Source: Bacteroidales bacterium UBA1714 (GTDB lineage Bacteria > Bacteroidota > Bacteroidia > Bacteroidales > Paludibacteraceae). From it: a stretch of DNA of 30,300 nucleotides. Shown here piece by piece: positions 7,204 to 13,272 of this stretch. A program made the position numbers and the translations under genes. The notes beneath the pieces are model-generated. The model ran no database searches. It worked only from the letters and a program-made list of their open reading frames with translations, and was not told the origin of the DNA. How positions within the stretch are numbered: the stretch's first letter is position 1; the number at the start of each line of letters is the position of its first letter. The stretch is from assembly GCA_002317295.1 (NCBI GenBank), contig DCIY01000003.1, positions 1 through 30,300 on the forward strand. The letters are read 5' to 3'.

Positions 7204-7398
7204 GCCGATTTGGAGTTGAATTCCAAATCCGCCAATATACACTCTATATGTTTGTATATCATTAAATTATGATTGTCTATAAATGAGCGATATACTGATA
7301 TTTCTCTCATATCTCGTGTTTTTTTGCCAAAATTATTTGCATAATTCCAAATTTTTATGTAATTTTGCAGCCGATTTGGAATTCAACTCCAAATCGGC
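7204..7398. other. Putative invertible promoter segment flanked by inverted recombination-like sites
   Basis: Two 29-bp sites, 7204-7232 and 7370-7398, are reverse complements of each other at 28 of 29 bases. Each consists of an 11-bp arm gccgatttgga, a 7-bp core, and the arm tccaaatcggc (one mismatch in the left site). The core is gttgaat on the left and attcaac on the right, the exact reverse complement. Arm-core-arm with an asymmetric 7-bp core is the geometry of tyrosine-recombinase core sites. The 137 bp between them holds the ATPase 3 promoter, reading outward to the right. Inversion would turn the promoter away from the ATPase. No recombinase gene is in the window. Alternatives: a pair of operators, or the ends of a MITE. 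Confidence 0.6.
7336..7367 (+). promoter_or_regulatory. Promoter of ATPase 3
   Basis: TTTG at 7336-7339, then 20 nt, then TAATTTTG at 7360-7367. The -7 box ends 2 bp before the right inverted site, so that site lies over the transcription start and in the leader. Confidence 0.75.
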
Positions 7399-7417
7399 TA
7401 AATCATGAGGCAATACT

Positions 7418-8560
7418 ATGTATACCAGAAAATTACAATCAGTTGTTTCTTATCTGTCGCAGACTTTTCCGGTGCTATCCATTACCGGACCCCGTCAGTC
7501 TGGTAAAACCACTTTGTGCAAAATGATGTTTTCGGATTATGCTTATCTCAATTTGGAGCAGGAGTCCGTACGTGATATGGTGCGACAAGATCCTATGATG
7601 GTACTGAGTCAATACTCATCGGGTTTGATCATTGACGAGGCACAATATCTTCCAGAAGTATTCTCAGCGATTCAGGTTTTGGTAGATGAGGATAAGTCTC
7701 GACGATTTGTGCTATCAGGCAGCAGTAATTTTCTTTTGTTGTACAACATAAGTCAGTCCTTGGCAGGAAGGGTGGCTATTCTGCGATTGTTGCCTTTTTC
7801 GCTCGGTGAGTTAGGTGCATCCCAAGCGCCATTATCAACGGATACCCTGTTATTGAAGGGCTTCTTTCCTGCGGTTTGGGGCGATGGTCGACCAGCTTGG
7901 AATGTATATGACAGCTATTTTTCAACCTATGTTCAGCGCGATGTGCGCATGATTTCCAATATCAAGGACATCAACCTGTTCACGAAGTTTATTCGTCTGT
8001 GTGCATCCAGAGTGGGCACCGAGTTTAACGGTAGCGCTATGGCAAATGAGGTTGGGGTTTCTGTCAAGACGATTCAGGGGTGGCTGAGTGTACTTCAAAC
8101 CAGTTATGTTGTATTTACACTTCAACCCTATTTCCGAAATTTAGGCAAACGAATTATCAAGGCCCCCAAGCTCTATTTCTATGACACGGGATTATTGTGT
8201 TATCTGCTGGGATTGCACACCGAGGTGGATGTCGCTGCGTGCCCTATACGAGGCGCTTTATTTGAAAACCTGGTAGTGGCAGATCGGGTAAAGGAGCGTT
8301 TTCATCAGGGATTGGATAATAATTTATATTTTTATCGCGACCGATCCCATGAGGTGGACTTGATTGAGGAAGATGCAATGCATCTGCATCTGTATGAGAT
8401 TAAGTCTGCCACCACCGTACATCCGGATTTTTTCAAAGGCCTCACCTATGTCAGGCAATTGTTTTCAGACGAAGTTCTCAGTGATCAGGTTATCTATGAC
8501 GGCACAATGGAGTTAAATACCTCCCTTCATGGTTATACCAATTACCGCAGTCACTTATAG
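7418..8560 (+). CDS. AAA_14/DUF4143-type ATPase 3
   Basis: 380 aa, the most canonical of the three. Walker A is GPRQSGKTT (G24-T32). Walker B is LIIDEAQYLP (D73, E74). The sensor strand is FVLSGSSNF, and YVQRDV leads into the helical region. A winged-helix stretch lies near 200-235 (AMANEVGVSVKTIQGWLSVL), followed by the DUF4143 signature KAPKLYFYDTGLLCYLLGL. The nuclease-like C-terminus has EVDLI (E312, D314) and YEIKSA (E327, K329), so the PD-(D/E)xK residues are all present. Transcription is probably governed by the inverted-site segment at 7204-7398. The function of the family is unknown. Confidence 0.92.
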   Translation: MYTRKLQSVVSYLSQTFPVLSITGPRQSGKTTLCKMMFSDYAYLNLEQESVRDMVRQDPMMVLSQYSSGLIIDEAQYLPEVFSAIQVLVDEDKSRRFVLSGSSNFLLLYNISQSLAGRVAILRLLPFSLGELGASQAPLSTDTLLLKGFFPAVWGDGRPAWNVYDSYFSTYVQRDVRMISNIKDINLFTKFIRLCASRVGTEFNGSAMANEVGVSVKTIQGWLSVLQTSYVVFTLQPYFRNLGKRIIKAPKLYFYDTGLLCYLLGLHTEVDVAACPIRGALFENLVVADRVKERFHQGLDNNLYFYRDRSHEVDLIEEDAMHLHLYEIKSATTVHPDFFKGLTYVRQLFSDEVLSDQVIYDGTMELNTSLHGYTNYRSHL

Positions 8561-8652
8561 CTAAGTACGAAAAGACAGGGAGCCACCGTTTTGTTTGTAT
8601 CTAAATCACCAAAATTTGCATTACTATTGTAAATCGCATAAAAATACGCACT

Positions 8653-9249
8653 ATGAAAAAAACCATTTTATTCACCCTGACTATTTTGGCTTTATTAAGC
8701 TGCAGTCATCAACAACCCAGTCCTATGGAATGTGCACTTATCAATCTTATGACACGTGTCTCCGTGAGAGACTTCACCGGTGAAAAAATTTCCGATCAAC
8801 AAATCGAGACACTCCTTCGCGCCGCGATGGCTGCTCCCACGGCCATGAATAGTCAACCGTGGGCTTTTGTGGTGATTACCGAAGACTCCCTGCTGGCCCA
8901 GTTGGGCGAAGCGTTTCCTTACAGTCACTGTGCCGATCATCCCGCATGTGCCATCATCCCCTGTGGTGATATGAGTAAAGCCTTACCGGGGGAAGGACGA
9001 GATTTCTGGATCAACGATGTATCTGCTGCCACCCAGAACCTCCTGTTGGCTGCCCATGCCATGGGATTGGGAGCGGTCTGGACCGGCCTTCATCCTTCCC
9101 AGCGTTACCGTCAGGCACAGGAGTTGTTGGGATTGCCCGAAACGCTCATTCCTCTGTGTATCGTGCCCGTAGGCGTGCCTGCTGAGCAACCTGAAATCAA
9201 AGATAAATTCAAACCGGAGAATATATACTATAATCGCTATAATCACTAG
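8653..9249 (+). CDS. Nitroreductase-family lipoprotein
   Basis: 198 aa. The signal peptide ends in LLSC (C17), which suggests a lipidated, exported form. The mature part is a small nitroreductase: RVSVRDFTGEKIS at the start (FMN-phosphate region), then AAMAAPTAMNSQPWAFVVI, and later SAATQNLLLAAHAMGLGAVW. These fit FMN-dependent NAD(P)H oxidoreductases. The lipobox is the odd part, since most family members are cytoplasmic. Its promoter is unclear: a weak box TACTATTG at 8622-8629 lacks a correctly spaced -33. The enzyme class is confident; the substrate is unknown. Confidence 0.85.
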   Translation: MKKTILFTLTILALLSCSHQQPSPMECALINLMTRVSVRDFTGEKISDQQIETLLRAAMAAPTAMNSQPWAFVVITEDSLLAQLGEAFPYSHCADHPACAIIPCGDMSKALPGEGRDFWINDVSAATQNLLLAAHAMGLGAVWTGLHPSQRYRQAQELLGLPETLIPLCIVPVGVPAEQPEIKDKFKPENIYYNRYNH

Positions 9250-9267
9250 TTTAGGCGAGAGGCTAAA

Positions 9268-9302
9268 TTTGGCACATATTTCAGAAAAAAATTGTAACTT
9301 TG
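9268..9302 (+). promoter_or_regulatory. Promoter-like sequence before the ATPase fossil
   Basis: TTTG at 9268-9271 and TAACTTTG at 9295-9302, spaced 23 nt, longer than the 20 nt seen elsewhere here. It is bracketed by ttggcac and gtgcccaa, a nearly complementary pair, and preceded by the small hairpin tttag/ctaaa (9250-9267). It would drive the truncated ORF at 9329 and perhaps the DUF2147 gene. Confidence 0.45.
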
Positions 9303-9328
9303 TGCCCAATTTTATAAATCATTTTTGT

Positions 9329-9439
9329 ATGACAAAACTGATAGGTAGGGAGAAGGAAATAGCCGAGATTGCCCTAACGGCACTAACCAACATGCAGTCG
9401 GACAAGATTATGTGTATGCACACTGAAGCGAATCCCTAA
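9329..9439 (+). pseudogene. Fossil of an archaeal-type AAA ATPase gene (N-terminus only)
   Basis: A 36-aa ORF beginning MTKLIGREKEIAEI. This is the characteristic opening of a second ATPase family common in Bacteroidales (GRxxEIxxL, then a stretch ending SDKSE, then the Walker A segment). Here the similarity is lost after QSDK and the ORF stops at 9437 before any P-loop. The upstream promoter-like sequence persists, so this looks like the stub of a deleted gene. A newly arisen short protein is less likely. Confidence 0.6.
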
Positions 9440-9493
9440 CGAAAAAGAAAACTTTGACAATAATCCACATTTATGACCTGCTTACAAGTAATA

Positions 9494-9521
9494 TTAGCGA
9501 TTAGCGATTAGCGATTAACGA
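9494..9521. repeat. Heptamer tandem repeat ttagcga x4
   Basis: Three exact copies of ttagcga (9494-9514) and a fourth, ttaacga (9515-9521), ending 2 bp before the ATG of the DUF2147 gene. It resembles the ttaacca heptamer array at 30244. Copy-number change would alter the leader next to the start codon. Confidence 0.8.
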
Positions 9522-9523
9522 GT

Positions 9524-9943
9524 ATGAAAAAAATCTTTTTATTTTTCGCTCTGCTGCCATTGGCAGCGATGGCGCAAGTAGCGCAGATTGTTGGAGATTG
9601 GACCACCGTGGATGACAAAACCGGTAAAAAAGTCTCCGTAGTGAATATCTACAAGGCTTCCGATGGCCTGTATTACGGTAAAATAACCCAATTGCTGGAA
9701 GGTCCCAAGGATGCTATATGCATTGAGTGCGAGGGTGATGACCACAACAAACCCATGCAAGGAATGGTGATTATTCGCGGCATGAAGGAGGTGAACGGCG
9801 AACTGCGTGAAGGCAAAGTGCTCGATCCGAATAACGGTAAGTTCTACTACGCTCGCATTTACCTGGAGGACGGTAAACTGATTCTCCGTGGCAGCCTCGA
9901 CAAACGTGGTCTGCTGGGCCGCAATCAGACTTGGGTTCGGTGA
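9524..9943 (+). CDS. DUF2147 family exported protein
   Basis: 139 aa. Signal peptide MKKIFLFFALLPLAAMA, cut before QVAQ. The mature part has the DUF2147 plan: GDWTTVDDKTGK, then VVNIYKASDGLYYGKI, CIECEG with a cysteine pair (CxxC type), GMVIIRGMK, VLDPNNGKFYYARI and the ending LLGRNQTWVR. The family is a small beta-rich periplasmic/secreted domain of unknown function. The gene starts right after the heptamer array, and the long hairpin-rich tract follows its stop. Confidence 0.88.
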   Translation: MKKIFLFFALLPLAAMAQVAQIVGDWTTVDDKTGKKVSVVNIYKASDGLYYGKITQLLEGPKDAICIECEGDDHNKPMQGMVIIRGMKEVNGELREGKVLDPNNGKFYYARIYLEDGKLILRGSLDKRGLLGRNQTWVR

Positions 9944-9978
9944 TGGGCCAGGCCCTGGTTTAGACGGCTGCGCCTGAC

Positions 9979-10349
9979 GCGAATCTTGTTCGCTATAGTT
10001 TATATCACGGTGCCTACGGCACATGTCCGGTAAAATAGGTATTAGCCTGCCGGCTTATGCGCTAAGGCAGTCTGCTTAGTCTTGAGAACAAGTTCTCAGA
10101 CCTAATCAGTCTCCCTTATCACACCCACCTATGGTGGTATACCTATCTTACATAATCCCGGCAGCGACGGACATAGTCCTGCTGCATTACCCGTCGCTAC
10201 GCGACATGAGCAGACAGCGGTCCGCTGCAGTTTAGAGGACGGCCTACGGCCTACAGTGGAGTAGTGGCGGCCAGAGGCCTGTAGTGGAGTAGTGGAGTAG
10301 AGCGGCCTTCGGCCTATAGGTAAGGCTACAGTTTATATCACGGTGCCTA
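9979..10349. repeat. Large mini-hairpin array with flanking 20-bp direct repeat
   Basis: At least ten short perfect hairpins: 9979-9993, 10010-10022 (gtgcc, tac, ggcac), 10083-10098 (tgagaac, aa, gttctca), 10125-10137 (ccacc, tat, ggtgg), 10169-10179 (ggac, ata, gtcc, inside gcagc/gctgc), 10193-10205 (gtcgc, tac, gcgac), 10215-10227, 10241-10251 (ggcc, tac, ggcc), 10269-10279 (ggcc, aga, ggcc) and 10304-10314 (ggcc, ttc, ggcc). Between the last ones are repeats of tagtggag. The 20-mer agtttatatcacggtgccta occurs at 9997-10016 and 10330-10349. The array fills most of the 626-bp gene-free stretch 9944-10569 and ends at a terminator. No ORF here looks real. Confidence 0.75.
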
Positions 10350-10359
10350 ACGAAAACGG

Positions 10360-10390
10360 GTGGCTTCCTGAGAGGGGAGCCACTTTTTTT
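10360..10390 (+). terminator. Intrinsic terminator after the hairpin array
   Basis: Stem gtggcttcc (10360-10368) with gggagccac (10375-10383), one G-T pair, 6-nt loop, then seven T's (10384-10390). It ends the transcript from the DUF2147 gene and the array. Confidence 0.85.
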
Positions 10391-10441
10391 GCACCTACTT
10401 TTATGAGTAAACTCCTGACGCAGGTGATAAAATATGCCTTT

Positions 10442-10464
10442 AGATGATAAAATCATCTTTTTTT
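10442..10464 (+). terminator. Second, weaker terminator-like hairpin
   Basis: A 7-bp A/T-rich stem agatgat/atcatct with loop aaa (10442-10458), then T's to 10464. It sits just upstream of the next promoter and could also be an operator. Confidence 0.5.
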
Positions 10465-10474
10465 GCCAAAAAAA

Positions 10475-10506
10475 ATTGCACATTCCAAAAAATCGTTGTA
10501 CCTTTG
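10475..10506 (+). promoter_or_regulatory. Promoter of the 159-aa gene
   Basis: TTG at 10476-10478, then 20 nt, then TACCTTTG at 10499-10506. It places transcription start near 10510, which excludes the ATG at 10444 and supports 10570 as start. Confidence 0.75.
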
Positions 10507-10569
10507 CAAGCAAATTGGAGAAGTATATCCGTTGAGCAGGGGCGAAAAACAGGTGAGATACGAAATCAG

Positions 10570-11049
10570 ATGAAAATCAAGGATTTGAAAATAGCGTACA
10601 ATGTGCTGAGTGAATTGGATCATCCTGTTCCTACGGACTTGCTGGTGCATGTGGCTCAAAGAATCCGCGAACAGGAATCTGCGACCTTGCAACGCCGCAT
10701 TGCTCGCATGACGGAGGAGCAACTGATTTGGTTGGACAATAAGCAGAAACGGATATTAAAAATCTACCTACCGGACGGACGCATGATTCAGAAAACCAAT
10801 GCCAAACTGACTTTTCGCGAAGCCATCAGAGAGGTGGGGGTTGAACAGGTGGCTGACCTGGACCTGAGGATGGGCCATCGAAAGGTCATTCTGTATGATG
10901 ATACCATGAAGCGCAGACGCATCAAAAACTACTATTTTATCCAACCCGGATATTTTCTGTTGGATAACCTTGTCGGGGCAGAACGATTATCCCTGTTAAG
11001 TAGTATGGATCAGTTGCTGCACCTGAATTGGGAAATAGAGTGGGTATAG
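10570..11049 (+). CDS. Unrecognised 159-aa protein
   Basis: The frame is open from 10444, but the promoter at 10475-10506 lies inside that extension, so the start is placed at the ATG at 10570 (MKIKDLKIAYNVLSEL). The N-terminal half is helical and charged (VAQRIREQESATLQRRIARM). The second half is beta-rich and basic (KQKRILKIYLPDGRMI, RKVILYDDTMKRRRIKNYYF) and ends PGYFLLDNLVGAERLSLLSSM. There is no signal peptide, membrane segment or catalytic motif that I can see, so it is probably cytoplasmic. It precedes the kinase-like gene by 67 bp. I do not recognise the family. Confidence 0.7.
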   Translation: MKIKDLKIAYNVLSELDHPVPTDLLVHVAQRIREQESATLQRRIARMTEEQLIWLDNKQKRILKIYLPDGRMIQKTNAKLTFREAIREVGVEQVADLDLRMGHRKVILYDDTMKRRRIKNYYFIQPGYFLLDNLVGAERLSLLSSMDQLLHLNWEIEWV

Positions 11050-11052
11050 GAG

Positions 11053-11091
11053 CGACACGGGGTCAGAGACCGCTACGACGCCCTTTAGGGC
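11053..11091. repeat. Dispersed repeat copy with two mini-hairpins
   Basis: 11053-11079 matches 3169-3195 at 26 of 27 bases, including the hairpin ggtc, loop aga, gacc. A second hairpin, gccc/gggc with loop ttta, is at 11080-11091. Unlike the other arrays it has no terminator and lies between two codirectional genes. Confidence 0.75.
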
Positions 11092-11116
11092 TAACGACAA
11101 CCATTAACGCAACAAT

Positions 11117-11842
11117 ATGGATTTACAACTCATAGATAAACAAGTAAACGAGATTCTTAATGGCACAAGAGACCTTTTACAATTTAATCAACCAGAGCAT
11201 GCAGGAGTCTGCTCGGCTGGTCCGCTCCTCGTTGGGGCGCTCATCGTATGTAATAACGCGAGAGAAAGCCTTGGAGCAGGTAGCGATGCTGCAAGCCGCC
11301 AAGGAGAAAGCCCAAGCAACTGGGAAATAGACGAAGAACAGGAACGTCAACTCCAAGCCTGGGCAGACGCCAAAGGTGTTTGGGTAGAACATGCAGATGA
11401 ATGGTTAGAAGCGCAATACGGCAGGATCATAGCCCATGGTGCAGAAGCCAAAGTGTATGGAAGAACCGGAGATATAGCTGTTATTAAACTTCGAGCATCC
11501 ATCTACGCAACACTTGGTCGTGCATTAGAAGCCATTGCACTTCACAATTACTTATTTCCAGAAACCACTATGCGCGTTGTTGGCTTCACACGCGACGGCG
11601 ATGGATTGTTCCGTATTATTCTTACACAGCCCTATATCAGTTGCAAACGCTTAGCTACCAAGGCTGAGATTGATGCCATGGTTGCGGTTAAGGGATTTGT
11701 GGACAATAAAGATGGCAATGGTGTAAATTATATCTCCAATCGTTTGCTTTTGGAAGATATGCATCCCGCTAATGTATTTGTGGAAGAGCAATCTCAGACA
11801 CCCATCTGCATCGATTGTATTGTTAAATTTGTCAGAAAGTAA
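11117..11842 (+). CDS. Polyvalent-protein-kinase-like protein, 5' part in question
   Basis: 241 aa in this frame. Residues about 78-241 fit the small kinase-like domain found in Bacteroidetes polyvalent proteins: HGAEAKVYG (107-115) as glycine/nucleotide loop, AVIKLRA with the conserved lysine, ALHNYLFPETTMRVVGFTRD, then LTQPYI, LEDMHPANVF (D214, H216, N219) as catalytic-loop equivalent and CIDCI (D233) as metal-binding aspartate. Substrate and role are unknown. Residues about 16-72 read poorly here, while the same DNA reads naturally in the next frame (see 11160-11330). A frameshift or two overlapping genes is therefore likely. It ends 25 bp before the fimbrillin-like gene. Confidence 0.65.
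   Translation: MDLQLIDKQVNEILNGTRDLLQFNQPEHAGVCSAGPLLVGALIVCNNARESLGAGSDAASRQGESPSNWEIDEEQERQLQAWADAKGVWVEHADEWLEAQYGRIIAHGAEAKVYGRTGDIAVIKLRASIYATLGRALEAIALHNYLFPETTMRVVGFTRDGDGLFRIILTQPYISCKRLATKAEIDAMVAVKGFVDNKDGNGVNYISNRLLLEDMHPANVFVEEQSQTPICIDCIVKFVRK
11160..11330 (+). CDS. 56-aa overlapping ORF, probable true N-terminal part of the kinase-like gene
   Basis: It starts MAQETFYNLINQSMQESARL and ends KAQATGK with TAG at 11328. The peptide is helical and natural in composition, with a run of alternating Lys/Glu/Ala/Gln. In the other frame the same bases give an unlikely Gly/Ala/Cys-rich stretch. The TAG falls exactly where the kinase frame begins to look natural (EIDEEQERQLQAWADAKG). It may be a small upstream gene translationally coupled to the kinase, or the N-terminus of one protein split by a frameshift. 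No standard slippery heptamer is seen at the junction. Confidence 0.45.
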   Translation: MAQETFYNLINQSMQESARLVRSSLGRSSYVITREKALEQVAMLQAAKEKAQATGK

Positions 11843-11867
11843 AAATATAAATAAAACCATAAATATT

Positions 11868-13091
11868 ATGAAGAAACTATTGTTTTTAAGCGTGGTATTG
11901 GTGAGTATCGTAGCATGCAAACCTAAACCGGAGGAGCCTGTTATTCCAGGTGATCCAAGTTCCAAACCCAATTGGCAGGCGGTGATTAACCCTGAGTTTC
12001 CATCGTCTATGACCATTACCTGCCTTCCCCCAGAGGGCGAAACGGTGACCACAGAGGATGAGGTGGCCGCATTCTGGGGCGATACCTGTCGCGCCGTTGC
12101 CGGTCAGGCCAATGGTATCTTCTATATCGTGATCAATGGTCCGCAGAACACCTTGGCCATGGATGTGAAGTACTACAGCGCCACGTACAAGACCGTTCGC
12201 ACGGCTAAATTCACCTATACGCCGGAGGCGAATGTGGGCAGCACGGATGCTCCCTATCGATTGGACTTCACCGGCGCCGTGGCCGCTCCCAAACGCATTA
12301 CCTTGAGAGGTTCCATGCCCGGAGATGATGAGGCCTCTTCACCAAGGAGGATCAATATAGGGCAAACCGTCGCAGATTCGAACAAAATATACTTTTATTG
12401 GCGAGAAGGGGACAAAATTCGGTTGCAGGAAGCAAACGGAGATTCTGTGGCGCATCTAACTCTTACCAACGGTGCGAATACACGCTATGGCTTTTTTGAG
12501 TTTACCGATTGGGCAACGAAATTGCACACTAATGTTCATGTGACCTATCCTACAACTGCTCATTATAACAATAGTAATGTCACTTATACTTTGCCTGCGG
12601 AACAAACTTATCAAGTTGATAATTTTGCTAATGATTTGATGCCTGCCCATTCTATAGTCAGTATCAATGAGCAAAAAACAATCTATCAGTTCGATTTTAA
12701 TCCCATAGCTTCGTTATTGCAACTGAAATTGCAATTAAAATCCAACACCAGCAACATTAGCGTAGACAGTATAACAATCACAGTTCCTGTAATGTCTTCC
12801 AATCAAGTATTTATAGCGGGAGAATTTACATCTGCGGGTGTGGGTACAGAATCTGGTACTGTTACTATCAGCGGCGGCAGTTCCAGAAGTGTCAAGTTAA
12901 AATGTACATCTGCTGTTCCGCTAAGCACTTCACCAACTAACTTTAATATCGTTTTGCCTTCAGTGACTCTGCCTGAAGGTACAACATTTAGAATTATTGA
13001 TACTAACAATAAAAAATACGATGGGTCTCTAAATGCCGCATATGGATTAGGTCAAGGAAAATGTCATGTTTTACCTATTATCAGCCTATAA
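11868..13091 (+). CDS. Fimbrillin-like lipoprotein with added N-terminal domain
   Basis: 407 aa. Lipobox SIVAC (C17) follows a short signal peptide, so it should be exported and lipidated. Residues about 25-145 form a domain seen in Bacteroidales surface proteins: SMTITCLPPEGE, then VAAFWGDTCRAVAGQANGIF and MDVKYYSATYKT. Residues about 160-407 resemble the fimbrillin (Mfa-like) fold: NKIYFYWREGDKIRL, then a hydrophobic strand pattern and FDFNPIASLLQLKLQLK. The start is the ATG at 11868; an in-frame upstream ATG at 11772 lies inside the kinase gene. Base composition changes sharply inside the gene near 12350. It is likely cotranscribed with the next two genes as a surface-structure module. Confidence 0.8.
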   Translation: MKKLLFLSVVLVSIVACKPKPEEPVIPGDPSSKPNWQAVINPEFPSSMTITCLPPEGETVTTEDEVAAFWGDTCRAVAGQANGIFYIVINGPQNTLAMDVKYYSATYKTVRTAKFTYTPEANVGSTDAPYRLDFTGAVAAPKRITLRGSMPGDDEASSPRRINIGQTVADSNKIYFYWREGDKIRLQEANGDSVAHLTLTNGANTRYGFFEFTDWATKLHTNVHVTYPTTAHYNNSNVTYTLPAEQTYQVDNFANDLMPAHSIVSINEQKTIYQFDFNPIASLLQLKLQLKSNTSNISVDSITITVPVMSSNQVFIAGEFTSAGVGTESGTVTISGGSSRSVKLKCTSAVPLSTSPTNFNIVLPSVTLPEGTTFRIIDTNNKKYDGSLNAAYGLGQGKCHVLPIISL

Positions 13092-13095
13092 TCGT

Positions 13096-13257
13096 ATGAA
13101 ACAAGTTTATATTGTTCCACAAATCAGTGTTGAACCTATTCATATAGGTCACTGCGCCAATGTTTCCCTCACCGGTAACAATTCTGCTGGCAGTATGGAT
13201 GTGGTAACTACGACTAGTCAGATATTTAATGCATCGGATTTTCAACCAAATAATTGA
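13096..13257 (+). CDS. Small 53-aa protein of the MKxYIxP type
   Basis: The ATG at 13096 lies 4 bp after the preceding stop. The protein begins MKQVYIVPQISVEPIHIG and ends in a Ser/Thr/Asn-rich tail. It resembles the 48-aa ORF at 2985 at its start. A longer reading from 13066 overlaps the fimbrillin-like gene and is not preferred. It sits 15 bp before the giant gene, so it is probably in the same operon. Function unknown. Confidence 0.65.
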   Translation: MKQVYIVPQISVEPIHIGHCANVSLTGNNSAGSMDVVTTTSQIFNASDFQPNN

Positions 13258-13272
13258 AACTAATTTACCCCT

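Noticed and set aside
7328..7335. Minus-strand -7 box inside the invertible segment
   Set aside because: CAAAATTA reads TAATTTTG on the minus strand, but the nearest CAA partner is 12 nt away instead of 20.
7204..7398. MITE or small insertion element
   Set aside because: The terminal inverted repeats would fit, but I see no target-site duplication at the flanks. The promoter placement and the arm-core-arm structure fit recombination sites better. Kept as an alternative only.
8595..8783. 62-aa ORF overlapping the nitroreductase start
   Set aside because: Tyr/His/Cys-rich shadow in another frame of a gene with a clear lipobox and FMN-enzyme motifs.
10444..10569. N-terminal extension of the 159-aa protein
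   Set aside because: It would be translated from DNA that contains the terminator-like hairpin and the promoter of the gene itself.
11316..11335. Programmed -1 frameshift in the kinase-like gene
   Set aside because: No X-XXY-YYZ slippery heptamer in the correct phase at the junction; mutation or coupling is simpler.
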